Source: Eublepharis macularius (lineage: Eukaryota > Chordata > Lepidosauria > Squamata > Eublepharidae). Taken from it: a DNA stretch of 64,000 nt. A program made the position numbers and the translations under genes. The stretch covers positions 7,690,501-7,754,500 of the forward strand of contig NC_072798.1 of assembly GCF_028583425.1 (NCBI RefSeq). The letters are read 5' to 3'. Shown here one piece after another: positions 1-11,180 of this stretch (position 1 is its first letter; every line of letters begins with the position of its first letter). The notes beneath the pieces are model-generated. The model was given only the letters and a program-made list of their open reading frames with translations, had not been told where the DNA came from and did no database searches.

Positions 1-925
1 TCCTGAGGTGACAGCTCCATCACCACGGCAACCATGATACATGCTCTGGCCTAGAGTGGACAAAATGGCAGCCATGTTGAAAGGTCAACTCCACTCCAGT
101 GACCAGCAAGGACTCCCCTTACCGTTCACACTTTCACGAGGGAAAAGTTCCCCCTTTAAATGTTCCCATAAAGACTGCACACACGGTAGAAACTGCTTCA
201 CACAGTTAACAATGGAAGCTGAAGGTCTTGATCAGGGGGTTGTGTGGCAACCAGGACCCCTGGTCTTTGTGGTCTGTTAGGCCAACACGGAGGAGATACT
301 GCCAAGTATGGTTCACCAAGGAGGTTGAGTCATGGCATCGGCTGACATTCCTCCTGCCCCAGTGACACTTTTGGGAAAGAAACTGGGAAATAAATGGAGC
401 GGACATGTGGGGTTTGTTGACCATTAGCTTTAAAGTGTGAGGGAAAGGGAGGGCCCTCCATCAGACGGTGTCCAAAGGACCTCAGAAAACCTATGCTTGG
501 GGCCCCTCTTGGTCACTATAAGCCTGAGGAACTGAAGCAAGGCAACGAGTATCCCCTCTGAGGCCATGATGCACGAAACTGAGGTAAGCTCTCATGGGGA
601 GCAAGGTCAAATGATAACCGGGAGAGAGTTTCCAACGCAGCCATTGTCATGTTGCCAACTAGGCTCAGAGATGGTTGGATGGCATCAAGCTGACTTTCTA
701 GGGGCCCAGAGTATGGGTTTTAGGACCTTGGATAGCAGTTTCACGCCTTCCTACAAGCAGCAGTAGAAGAATAAATTACGTAAAACTTACCAATGTATGT
801 TGAATTAGCATAGCCTTTACAATTTGCCTTGGTCACTGATGGTTCTAGAGCAGCGTTGAGATTACCGTGGTTGTGGGTAGCTACGGAAAACACAAGGAAC
901 TAAGGCCAGGCTCTACACTAGCCCC
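1..925. other. PODXL intron sequence, nothing identified
   Basis: No exon with good splice sites and no recognised repeat was seen. The short open frames have no protein-like composition. Confidence 0.5.
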
Positions 926-927
926 CA

Positions 928-1470
928 AAGCAGAAAGACTGAGGGACTCGGGAGTGTTTAGTTTGGAGAAGAGGAGGTTGAGGGGAGACATGATTGCTCT
1001 CTTGAAGTATTTAAAAGGCTGTCACATAGAGGAGGGGAGGAAGCTGTTCCTATTGGCAGTAGAGGATAGGACTCAAAACAATGGGTTTAAACTACAGGAG
1101 GGAAGGTACAGGCCAGACATTAGGAAAAACTTCTTCACATTAAAAGTAATTCTGCAGTGGAATCGGCTGCCTAGGGAGATGGAGGGTTCCCCCTCATTGG
1201 CAGTCTTCAAGGAGCGGCTGGACGAATACTTGTCAGTTGTTGATTCTGCACACATTGGATAATGCACTTCCAATCCTCTTTAGAGATCATTTGGAACTGA
1301 ATTTTTCGTGTGCGAAACAAAAAATCCACTTCAAAACGATTGCTAAAGTGTATTGAAAGGGCATTACCCAACGTGTGCGGAATCACCCAGGGATGCTTTA
1401 GGTTTTTCCTGCGTTGGGCAGGGGGTTGGACTAGGTGACCTGTAAGGCCCCTTCCAACTCTATGATTTAC
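928..1470 (+). repeat. CR1 LINE 3' end, interrupted by a MITE
   Basis: It encodes the typical end of the CR1 second reading frame ([20 protein letters not shown]) and then the CR1 3' tail (gggcagggggttggacta... ccttccaactctatgatt). It matches the CR1 copy at 61870-62490 in the same order. At about 1237-1387 the CR1 text stops and resumes around a short inverted-repeat element. Confidence 0.88.
1237..1387. mobile_element. Fold-back MITE inserted in CR1
   Basis: The ends are inverted repeats: TGATTCTGCACACATTGGAT on the left and the reverse complement TGATTCCGCACACGTTGGGT on the right. Pairing continues through most of the roughly 150 bp, so the whole element can form a hairpin. A related half element lies at 56062-56130. 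Exact ends and target duplication are not certain (CAG flanks both sides). Confidence 0.75.
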
Positions 1471-1573
1471 GAGATGAACAGTCCCCAGTGCAACTTCTGT
1501 TCCTCTTACTCTCTGGCAGGGACCCTTTTGCCCCCAGCCATTCCACCCCCCTTCTGTCATTTTCCTTCTACAG

Positions 1574-1741
1574 TTGGGAGTGAAGAATATCACCTACGAT
1601 GGCCAGATTGCAACCCTCGAGAGCGAGGACCGGTTCAGCATGCCTTTGATCATCACCATTGTCTGCATGGCAGCGTCTCTCCTCCTCGTGGCTGCCATTT
1701 ACGGCTGTTGCCACCAGCGCATTTCTCAAAGGAAGGATCAG
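1574..1741 (+). CDS. PODXL: PODXL transmembrane exon
   Basis: 168 bp, phase 0 at both ends, 56 codons. The acceptor is ttctacag before TTGGGAGTG and the donor is CAG|gtaact. It encodes [11 protein letters not shown], then the membrane helix and the cytoplasmic start [12 protein letters not shown]. An N-glycosylation sequon (NIT) lies just outside the membrane. The exon begins about 110 bp after a CR1/MITE composite repeat. Confidence 0.95.
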
Positions 1742-4700
1742 GTAACTAGATTCTGTGTGTGTGTTTTGGCAAAAGTGTGTGCCGTACACCTTCTAGTCTT
1801 CTGTTTGGGCCCGGTAACTTAAGATCCACATGTGGTCTGCGCCAGTCCAGGAACTTGCTTGCTGGTCCAGAAAGTCCTGTTTCCTGTCCACACAGGACTC
1901 CGCAATAGTCAGTCCTTCTAGGTCCCGTTGAATGCAACACTGTGCTTGGTTCTCTTCCTTTCCTAGGCAGGTAAAGAGCCTTTAGATGGCACTGGTATTC
2001 TAAAAACAAGACAGGAAGATGCCTCTGGAGTGGTGCCATCTTAGTAACTCAGTACCAAAGAGATCTTCTGGGCTCCCTTTCAGTTATCCACTGGCCCACC
2101 ATGGGCAAGAGGGGGGAAATGCTTTTAAAAAGCAGTGTCAAGCCAATAGTGCAACATCTCTTCTGGCAAATGCCAGGAAGTGATGTCACATCATCAGCAT
2201 GATGTCGTCGCAACACTCTAGGATTCAGGCAAAAATCTATGATTTTTACTGTAGAGTTTTGTCCAAATCCTAGAGCAGCACATTGCCATCACACCAGCAA
2301 TGTGATGTCATTCCCAGGTGTTTGTCATGATGTTGCGCCATTGATGTGACACTTCCCCCCCAGTCCCTACCCCTTCCTTTCCCGCTGGTTGCCATCCATC
2401 GGCCTACATGGCACCCCTCTAGAGAACCCTCTAGGATGTCAGTAACATGAAACCCTGGTTTATTTTAATGATGGATAGGTTGTAAACAAATGCTGGGTCC
2501 ATCAACTTCGCTCCTTCCCCAGTTGACAACCAACTGCCATCTCAGCTTGCTTTGCAGCGAGGGAGCCAGTAGGAAACAAGTTTGGATGTCCATAATTGTA
2601 TGTTACATACTACTAACGATGGTTAGTGAACCAACTTCAGACCAGGGTTTCAGATCAGGCACTGACAGACCCAAACTAATCCTAGATAGTGGAATAGCCT
2701 TCATTCGAACAATCACATTAAACCTTAGTTTGTGTAAACCTTAGTTTGTGCAAATCAAGTCTGAACTGCACCACTAGCTAGGCGACTCTTCTCCATCCAG
2801 AAGACAGTGTAAGAAGGGGGCAAATTGTCCACCCACCCCATCTGAAGATCCCTGAGCGAGGGAGGGAGTTGTTTCACTGTGTCACAGGGTTGGGTACGTG
2901 CTTTGAAATCAGTGCAGCTTATTTCCAGCAGGTACTTGGGAGTGTGACAGAACTTATTAAAAGGCAGGAAAAAATGATAGGATCATACAGTTCCAGGCTG
3001 TGACCCATGTCAAGCAGTTACATCTAGACTAGCCCACGTAGTTCAGTATTGTCTACTGGGACTGGCAGCAGGTCTTAAGCAGAGAAGGACCTTTCCTCAC
3101 TGCTGCTGCCTGAGATCTTTCAACAGGAGCTGCCAGGGACTGGACTTGAGATCTACATGCAAAGCAGGACACTCTAAGAGTTCATCTACAAGTGACGCCA
3201 GACACGTGTTTTTTAATGTGTCGGGGATGCAGTTTTACCTGGGAACTGTAGTTGAAAACAGTGTTACGTCCCTAGTGCGGGAAGGCAGGGGAGGGAAAGA
3301 GCTTTTCAAAGACAGTTTTCAAAGAAAAAGCTGTGCGGGATCGCTGGGGGAGAGGAACTTTAAAATTGTTTTCTTCCCATCTCAACGAAGAGAAGAATAC
3401 AGGACCCTCTCCCTAGCACGGGGAGGCAGGGGAGGGGAAGAGTTGGTCGTTCATCTCTCCATTGAGATTGCAAGAAAACAGTTGCCAAGTTCCTCTCCCC
3501 CAGTGATCTCATCTGGCTCTGTCTTTAAAAAGCTCTTCCCTTCCCCTGCCTCCCCGTGCTAGGAACATAACGCTGTTTTTGGCTACAGTTCCCAGGTAAA
3601 ATTGCATCCTGGCACCACTTGTAGCTTTTCCAAGCCAGAGCTGGGCTTGCACGTCTATTACAATTCCACACAAGGCCTGCACACACGTGGGATTTGGTAC
3701 TGGCTGCATAATTCAGCATTCCGAGCAACTCGCCTTTCCTTGTTTTTAACGAACAGCGTTCTGGTGAAATCTCAGAATGGCAGGAAAAGAAGGGGAGGGG
3801 GGGCATGTAACCCCCACCCACCCCCGAAGCATCTTCACTCCTCTTTAATCAAAAACCTCCAAAGAAATGCGATTCCATTCCTGGTACAGGCAGCCTCTTC
3901 TGTGATTGACCCCTGTATCACGACAGATTCCAGAGCCATTAAAGAAACTAACTTTGATCCAGAAGTCTTCGTGCCTGTAAGGAGAACGTTTTAAGAAGTT
4001 CCACCTCAAAACAGGAAGACTGTCAAATTCCTGTGGGTGGTAGTGACGTACCCTTTGCGATACCATTTTGTAAAGACCTTATAAATTCATCTTTCCTGGA
4101 CAGATTGCAGAATTCCCTGAAGGCAGGTGTATTTTTTTTGTTTAATGCATCTGTGCAATTAGCATTAGCATTTTAGCATTTGTAAAATCGTAACCGCTTT
4201 TCCTGGCTTGCTTGACTTATGCTCAGTCAGACCGTCTTGTAGGTCAGTTTCGTCTTCTTATACTGGCAGTGGCTCTCCGGGGACTTCCACAGAGGAATTT
4301 ATCTCCCAGGGCCTGCTGCCGGACACCCTTCAACCAGAGATGCCAGAGACCAAAACGGCTGCTTGGCAAACCAAGTGGCTATGCCACTGAGCCACAGGCT
4401 CCTCCTGACATGTGCATCAGCTCCTTGGCCAGTGCAACAGCCCACCCGTGGCAGCCTGGCAGATGTTCCACGAAAAGATAATTGGGGTTGGAGGGCTTGC
4501 ATAAGCTTTGTGTATGCTTCAGAAGTGCCCATCCACTTACGCTGGCCCCTGTACTTCTTCAGTTATGTATCAGCATTCCAAAGTCTATGCCCAAACAGCC
4601 GTCAACAGGTCACCCAAGGTGGAAAATGATAAGTGAGGCAGCAAAGCTATTATGAATCAGTTCAGAAGCCTTCATGGTATTTCCAGAAGTCTTCAAGGCC

Positions 4701-6552
4701 AATGTCTGAAGAAGTCCAACCTCAGAGCAGAAGGACTCACAATGGACGTTTGTGACGTGTTCTGATATATTTGCACCGTTTGGAAAAGATCTTATAATTC
4801 TTATTTTCCGATTCAGGATAATGCAACTTCCCAGGATCTAGTGTCCGCTGGATGTCCAGAATGCACAGGGAGCTTTGGCTCACAACCAAGGCATTTCATT
4901 ACTTTATTTCAAAGGCCTCAAAAAATGGTCGCCAAGAAATGGGGTAGGAGATAGTGAGGATAACAGAGGGCTGAGACTAGAAACTTGAGGATACTGAACA
5001 GAGTGGGGGGAGAAAGTAGGGAAAGGGCAGTGCTAACTCGATGATTAATTGTTTCTCTTCTGACAACAGCCAGCATCAAAGCGCTGGGAATAGTAAGGAA
5101 ATAAAGCTGAAGGGAGTTATCAGTTATGTCCAGGAAACAGGTCAAGGCAGATGAGGACATAATAGATCTTTGGAAGGAGCAGCAAAGGGTCCCTCCTATT
5201 TCAGTGCCTTCCTGCCTCGGCCCAATTTGGCTAAAAACAAATCAGCCAGAACCTCGGGGGGGGGAGCGGGGGAGCAAAGTGTCTTCTCTGGGGTTCTGAG
5301 AGAGCTGTTGTTTTGCTTGAAGTGACCACTAGAGGGCAGGAGCGCTGCAGAGTTCCCTGTTAGTCAGCGGGAAAGCTACTGCATTCATTTCCAAGCAGTC
5401 AGTAAAAGCGGATGCCGGGGCCAGAATATCCAATGGGGTAAGCCCTGGACTGGAGGGGGGCAACTACCCCTGGCCCTGCCACCCCCAAAGAAGGGGGGGA
5501 GAAGAAGATCAGGCTCCTACTGCTCTTCCTGCAGTCCCTCTCCAGGCCTCGGGCAGCTGGCTTCTGGTAGCAGCTCCCATCCACCTCAAACAGGGTAAGG
5601 GGCCACCCCATGATTGGCCGTGGTTGGGGGAGGACAGCAATTCTGGGACCTCATCCTAGCCTTTTTCCTGGGCCTCCAGAACCACTAAGCCTGACCCATC
5701 TCTTGCCTGTAAAGGCTCTTATCTTTAGGCTTACCCTACAAGGACAAAGTGGGAAGGGCTGCCAACTCTGTCTCTGTATGAGTCCCTGTTCTGACTATTC
5801 TTCCTTCCAGAGCACCTCTCTGGCAGGGTAATTCGGCTGTGTTTTAATTGGGGTCTCCTGCACATAGGGCTTAAAGATAGGGATTGCCTGCAGGCCAGAA
5901 TCCAGCAGATCTGACTAGCGCTAGCTTGTGAATCACAGGGTCGTTTCCACACATCCTGACGTCGCGCAACACTCACGGAATGAGGACGTCTTCCTGGCGC
6001 GACTTCTGACATCTTCGCGCCATGAAAACGGGATCGTGGCACGACAACGTCGGAAATCGCACCAGGAAGACGTCCTCATTCCGTGAGTGTTGCGCGACGT
6101 TAGGACGTGTGTAAATGACTCAGGTTAGATCTCTCAAATCGATTGCACCAGGGCTGGTGTTCCCCCCCCCCCTGTGCAAAGCGCATTCCCCGACATGGAC
6201 TCCTTGCTGTTTTTTGTACCAGAGGGAAGGGCGTGCTAGTAGCAGGACATAACTGCAGCTCCAACCCTTAACCCTGCAAGCAAAACTTAGCACACTAGAG
6301 CCAATCCCAGCTCCTCTTTCCGGGCACAGCCTACATTATCCTCTCTCCATTTTGCAGCAGCGGCTGACAGAAGAGCTTCAAACCATGGAGAACGGCTACC
6401 ACGACAACCCCACCCTAGAAGTGATGGAGACATCCTCCGAGATGCAGGAAAAAAAAGTCAACCTGAACGGGGAGCTGGGAGACAGCTGGATCGTCCCCAT
6501 GGACAATCTAACAAAAGAGGATTTGGACGAGGAAGAGGACACACATTTATAA
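1574..6552 (+). CDS. PODXL: Podocalyxin (PODXL), last two coding exons, partial gene
   Basis: Spliced CDS join(1574..1741,6358..6552), 120 codons plus stop; the 5' part lies upstream of the window. Podocalyxin is a heavily glycosylated CD34-family sialomucin of podocytes, endothelium and stem cells, where it acts as an anti-adhesin and organises the apical membrane. Seen here: a short extracellular stub, one transmembrane helix ([20 protein letters not shown]) followed by a juxtamembrane CC and a basic stretch, then an acidic cytoplasmic tail ending EEEDTHL. The C-terminal DTHL is the known class I PDZ ligand that binds NHERF1/2 and through them ezrin and actin. The mucin domain and cysteine-rich extracellular region are not present in the window. 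The gene converges with MKLN1, as in mammals. Identification rests on recognition of the near-invariant tail and is very secure. Confidence 0.96.
2174..2355. mobile_element. Degenerate fold-back MITE
   Basis: The terminal segments ggaagtgatgtcacatca and the inverted tgatgtgacacttcc flank a central imperfect palindrome (ctaggattcaggcaaaa / ttttgtccaaatcctag). This is a typical short non-autonomous DNA transposon. Confidence 0.5.
3186..3624. mobile_element. Fold-back DNA element with long inverted arms
   Basis: CTACAAGTGACGCCAG at the left and CTACAAGTGGTGCCAG inverted at the right bound arms of roughly 120 bp that share tttacctgggaactgtag and aggcaggggaggg. A second inverted pair lies inside (near 3330-3500, gggggagaggaact / agttcctctccccc). 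Confidence 0.65.
3955..4110. repeat. Dispersed repeat, copy 1 of a local pair
   Basis: It shares order and many words (ccagaagtcttc, aagaagt.cacctc, agacct/tataaattc) with 4680-4815 on the same strand. The family is not recognised. The copies are old and differ by indels. Confidence 0.5.
4230..4400 (-). repeat. Eroded tRNA-derived SINE
   Basis: Ends like the better copies at 32722 and 41085: tactggcagtggctctccgg at one side and ccactgagccacaggctcc, the reversed tRNA 5' end, at the other. Strongly diverged. Confidence 0.4.
4680..4815. repeat. Dispersed repeat, copy 2 of a local pair
   Basis: The second copy of the repeat at 3955-4110, about 725 bp downstream in the same orientation. Confidence 0.5.
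5940..6119. mobile_element. CpG-rich fold-back MITE with near-identical arms
   Basis: A 180 bp hairpin-forming element. The arms (about 62 bp) share cgtcgcgcaacactcacgga and continue through atgaggacgtcttcctgg with only a few mismatches. It sits 238 bp upstream of the PODXL last exon. The high arm identity and retained CpGs suggest a relatively recent insertion. Confidence 0.75.
6358..6552 (+). CDS. PODXL: PODXL last coding exon, cytoplasmic tail with PDZ ligand
   Basis: The acceptor tttgcag precedes CAGCGGCTG; 64 codons and TAA at 6550-6552. It encodes [20 protein letters not shown] at the start and a tail ending LDEEEDTHL. The reading frame joins the previous exon exactly (KDQ|QRLTEE). The length and near-identity to the mammalian tail show this part is under strong constraint. 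Confidence 0.96.
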   Translation, partial: QRLTEELQTMENGYHDNPTLEVMETSSEMQEKKVNLNGELGDSWIVPMDNLTKEDLDEEEDTHL

Positions 6553-8583
6553 TTACAAAAAGAGAACGCGAGGATGAACTTCCGACTAAGCGAAAAAACC
6601 TGGAGAACTGAAATTGCAGCCGCAAGTGCCGACATAGCGAGGGGGAGCTTTGTTTCTGCAGGAGAGGGTCTCTTGTTGGGCATCTGCGGTGGCCCAAACC
6701 TGGCGGGGTTTTTTATTTTTAAACAGAGAACTCCCAACTGGCTTTCTACGCAAAATTGTATGTGCATATCTCTGTATGTGTTTTTTCCCCAAGACAGTGC
6801 CTCTATTTAAGAATTAAGGCAGACAAGAAGATGTCAGCGTCGGGCAAACTGTATGCCAAACAGGTAAAGGTAGCTTTTCAAGATGCTAAGAGCCCATAAG
6901 GGTAGGTCTAAGTGTAGTGGGCACACACCACCCCAGAAATCGTCTTGCGGTGTTCCCGATGAATGGAAAGGGGGGGCAAGGGGTCCCCCAATGGAAACCA
7001 AGTTTCTAGTCCTGCTAGGTCATGTAGAACGAGCTGGCAGTACCAGGTGAACTCTCCAAAGGGGAGAATGCAAAGAACTGTTGCTATTTAACAGGATATG
7101 GACTTCCCCTTTGGCAAAAGGAGGGCCAGGTTGACTCCAGATTGTCTTCGAAACCCCGGATACGGCTGTGGGTTTTAACTTTAATACTTATTTTCCCCTC
7201 TCCTCCCCAACCCCAAATCTGGACTCCCCCTTCCGCTTGATTCCCTCGTGTTTCCCCTTCCCCACCAAAACACTGGAACGAGAACCCCAAAGGGGGCCTA
7301 CAAAGAGGAGGGGGAAATGATTCTGTCCGCTAACGGCAAGAAGAAGTTTGGGGATTTTTGCAGCCACTAACTGATGCTTAGCTGCTCCTGTGTGTCCACC
7401 TGGAAATATTTCTATACCAGTCGTGTGCGTTTGTGTCCTTTGCCCTGTTGATCAGATGCGGGCAGTGGCAAAAATTCTTTGATGATTTAAGATGGGCTAT
7501 TCCAAAAGGCTCCGGCAAATGGGGGCCTCGTCAGATTTCAGTGGAGGGGCATGTCCAACAAGCATGGAAGCTTCCTCTTGAATAGATTTGCGGTAAAATG
7601 GGGAAAGCTACTTGAATAGCCCACTTTAGCCCAGGCCTATCAAAGCCTGGAAGCTAAACAGAGTTGATCAAGGTCGATATAGAGAGGGAAGGCAGCAGTC
7701 AACCACCTTGTGGTTCCTGGTTCTCTTGCCAGGAACGCCCGGTGGATGGGGTCACCAGGAGTCTGTTGCAACTTGACAGCCCATTAATCTTCAAAATGAA
7801 AAAAGGTGATAGAATGTTTTAAGAGCATTTACTGTGGTTACTTTTAAACACTTATCTCTAGCAAGGTCATCGTTCAGTACCGGTTAAAGCTCCCACTCTA
7901 TCTTTTTTTAAAAAAAAAGGATTTGTGCCTTTGAGATGCATAGGTTGTACATATGTTCACTTAGGTGTTTATTACAGTCGTCCATGTGTAGAAATGTAGG
8001 TGCCTAAAAGGAAAACGAGTCTGCAGTCTGGTGGGAGGTTGGCTCTTATTCCCCTCCCTGCCCCCCGCCATGATGCCCATCACCAGCAACTATATATGCA
8101 GAATTTTTTTAAAAAAAATACTTTATAGAAAGCTGTCTGATAGAGCTGCACAAATGTGTTTATGCAGAATGTTTTTAGGTGTTTGCCACAGCGGTTGGGG
8201 CTGTCCCACAAGAAGCAGTAGCGGGGAAACAGCGGCTCCCACTGCTGTTTTTAACCCAGAGAGGCTTTTCCCAATTCGCTCATTCCAAAATACATGCACC
8301 GGCAGCTCTTTACACCCCAGTGAAAATAGAGCTGGAAAACTGCAGGGCTTTATCCTGCATTTGAAACGGACTTATTCTGAAGACGGGGTGGGGTTGGTGG
8401 CTCAAAGAAGCCACAGTCTGAGGACAGTCCAGATTTTGCACTGAAGGATCTCATTGAAAAAATCCAACCCAGCACGGCTTTGAAAAATGCAAATATTACA
8501 GTTCTGGTATGGCACTCTTTTTCGTGTCTTTTGCTTCTATGCATGAAGGGAATTACGAAGTGAAGGAATGTTCCGTTCAAAGT

Positions 8584-8790
8584 AGTAAAGAGTCCAGTAG
8601 CACCTTTAAGACTAACCAGCTTTATTGTAGCATAAGCTTTCGAGAACCACGGCTCTCTTTGTCAGATGCATCAACTGCGGTTCTCGAAAGCTTATGTTAC
8701 AATGAAGCTGGTTAAGTCTTAAAGGTGCTACTGGACTCTTTTCTATTTTGCGACTACAGACTAACACGGCTAACTCCTCTGGATCTTAGT
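8584..8790 (+). repeat. Penelope-type repeat in the PODXL 3' UTR
   Basis: Inverted outer arms (gtccagtagcacctttaaga / tcttaaaggtgctactggac) flank a palindromic core, followed by gactacagactaacacggct and aactcctctgga. The same family occurs at 19014, 29427, 32162 and 54770. The hammerhead-like core is broken here (CUGACAA on one strand, a deletion on the other). Confidence 0.7.
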
Positions 8791-9149
8791 TGAAAGGGCA
8801 GCTTTAACACAGCTCAGGAAGTGGAACGTCACTCCAACCGAGAAACAGGGAAAGGACCCAAGAGCAAGTTGGTACAGGCGGATGGGTGGAAGCAGGCGCT
8901 TTTCTTAACAGCCTGAAGTGTCTCATCTGCTCCAGTCAAAGGCCTCAAGACTCGCTGTATCACAGCACTTTCCAGGAGCCAAACAGGAGCAAAACTGTTG
9001 AATTTGTTACATAGGGAAGGAGATGCTTCTTTTAACAGTAGGCAAAGCCTTATGGTGCAGACGCACAAACAGAAAGTCTGAAGTGTTGAGAATATACTGC
9101 TGTGTTCGTTCAACATATTATATGCAATATTTTGATGCTTTCCAGCATA

Positions 9150-9225
9150 TATATGTGTGTTTGTGTGTGTATACACACATATACTTAGGTGTGTGTATAC
9201 ACACAACACACACACACACAAATAT
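9150..9225. repeat. TG/CA and TA-rich microsatellite
   Basis: Alternating purine-pyrimidine tracts (tgtgtgtttgtgtgtgtata, cacacaacacacacacac) that are partly self-complementary. Confidence 0.85.
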
Positions 9226-10856
9226 CAAGAGCACCACACTTTCCCTGCCAAGAAAAATAATCGGAGAGGAAATAACTGATAAGAGCGTTCAGCCCAGCCC
9301 TATACAGAAGAGAGATTAAGGATGTGATAAATGTCACATAGTCCCTCCAGTAAAAGACACTTTTCTTTGCCCCAACTGGAGCCATTGAGAAAAGGATGGG
9401 TGGATTCTTGGAAATTTCCTTTTTTAAAAAAAAGATTCATGAGAACAATTCCTACAGTGAAAATAGAGATTTAGGGTAGATACTTGGAAGTCTCCACCCT
9501 CCCCCTAAAAGAAACCAGTTTAACCATTCATTGCAAAAAGGAATTCTCAACAGGGGCAAAAGACAGAAGGTCTTGATGTGGCAAACGGGGCTTCTCTTGG
9601 CCTTTAGGGTTGAGAGAGAGAGGGAAGAGCTCTTGACTAGCTTGAAGATTTCATGGCACTTTGTGTCTGTGTCCTCTGTCATTAACCCAGTTGGCCTAGC
9701 ACTATGTTGGTCTCTCCTTTACCTTCTTAAGTCTTACCCAAAGTTGACCGGGCTCCTCTTGCCATCCATAAATGTGCTCTAGCCGGGGCTATGCAAAGCT
9801 AAACCATGTTGATTTCCACAACAAAGTTAGCAATAAGCAACAGATAATCCTCATCTTGGCATCTGCCGTTGAAAAGAGCGGGTCGCAAGGGATAAGACAG
9901 ACCTCTGCCCGAGAACCAGAAGAACAGCTGCCAGTCAGAGGTGGCAATTGTGACAGATAGAGCAATGGTATGACTCAGTGGATGGCTGCTTTGTGGGTCC
10001 CGATCAGGAAAGAGGCTTCCATCCTTGCCTGCGTTCACTGCAGTGGGGAGATGGTCCAAAATTTCAAACCAGCCTTGCAAATATCTCCCAAGCTTTTTTA
10101 AAGCTCCCCCTGCCAATTCAACTATGCATGTCTCAATCAGTTCATTTGTGGCACTTAGATCAATCCTGACAGGGAATGAGCCAGTTCTCTTTCCACTTTC
10201 GAAATCGGCCTAGAGAGGTAGCTGGAAAGATTTTCTTGCTTGTTCCCAGCAACCAGGTGAGTATTTTGCACAGCTGGAGTAGCCAGTCCAATCCACCTGC
10301 TCTCGATCGATTGCTCTGCCTGCTTGTGTGTGGCAGGGGGAGATAATGCATTAAGCAAAGGAACAAGGAACACAGCTGGGGGAAGTAGGCGGTTTTGGTA
10401 AACTATGCAGCAACAGAATACGACCTGCAGAGGTAGCAGTGAAGCCCAGCCCCGTGTCTTGCCAAAGTTTTCTGTTTGCCCCTATGCAAAATTTAGCAGC
10501 CTACAAATAGACTTAAAAGTCTGGTTAAGATACTGAATAATATCTATTCCTCCCCCTCTCTCTGTCACACACAGTTTATTCATTTCATTAGCATTCTATA
10601 AGTTAGTTTAATCGCCACTCCAATCATGCGTCCCAGGGACTAGAGACTTGGGAGCATGGCCCACTCATTCAATTGTACCAGATCCCGCTTCCTTCGGTTG
10701 TTGTTGCAAATTATTGCAAATTATAGGGTACAATGGGATTCAGGATTTGCATTACAGGTGAGGCTGTATTTGCTGAGGGTGTGACTTGGCCAGGGAACCC
10801 AGAGATTGAGGGGGGTCGCAGCAGAGATTTGAATCTTGTCTCCTATATTCGCACAA

Positions 10857-10862
10857 AATAAA
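10857..10862 (+). promoter_or_regulatory. PODXL: Alternative AATAAA in the PODXL 3' UTR
   Basis: A second canonical AATAAA on the + strand about 300 bp upstream of the preferred one. Its downstream region is less U-rich, so it is the weaker candidate. Confidence 0.25.
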
Positions 10863-11157
10863 TACATCTAAACCCACCGTGCTTCCTGCCTAAACTGCAT
10901 CTTCAAAGCAACCACCACCACCACCAATAATCTGAATTGACCACAGAGCCAATCTATCCCCTTTCGACTGTAATGAATTTGACTGCTATTCCGAGCACTT
11001 GTACAGCTTTCGCAGCACACAGTGTGCCCCGACGGGGTTCTGTGTGCTGAAGCAGGAGTCTGATATACACTGGAATTTTTAACAAGGAACTGGATTGTAA
11101 AGATTATTGTTGCATTTTCCTACAAAGTATATTTTGAAGACACCACTTATTTCTGTC

Positions 11158-11163
11158 AATAAA
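11158..11163 (+). promoter_or_regulatory. PODXL: Candidate PODXL polyadenylation signal
   Basis: AATAAA followed by an A-run and then a U/GU-rich stretch (ttcttttgtg...gtgtctttg), the expected arrangement of signal and downstream element. An alternative upstream AATAAA lies at 10857-10862. Confidence 0.5.
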
Positions 11164-11180
11164 AAAAAGTTCTTTTGTGA

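Larger units (their letters stand above)
6553..11180 (+). other. PODXL: Putative PODXL 3' untranslated region
   Basis: The sequence after the PODXL stop has no coding exon. It is A/T-rich in places, contains a Penelope-type repeat (8584-8790) and a TG/CA-rich tract (9150-9225), and ends at a plausible poly(A) site near 11158-11163. Human PODXL also has a multi-kilobase 3' UTR, so this length is reasonable. The end point is inferred, not shown. Confidence 0.55.
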
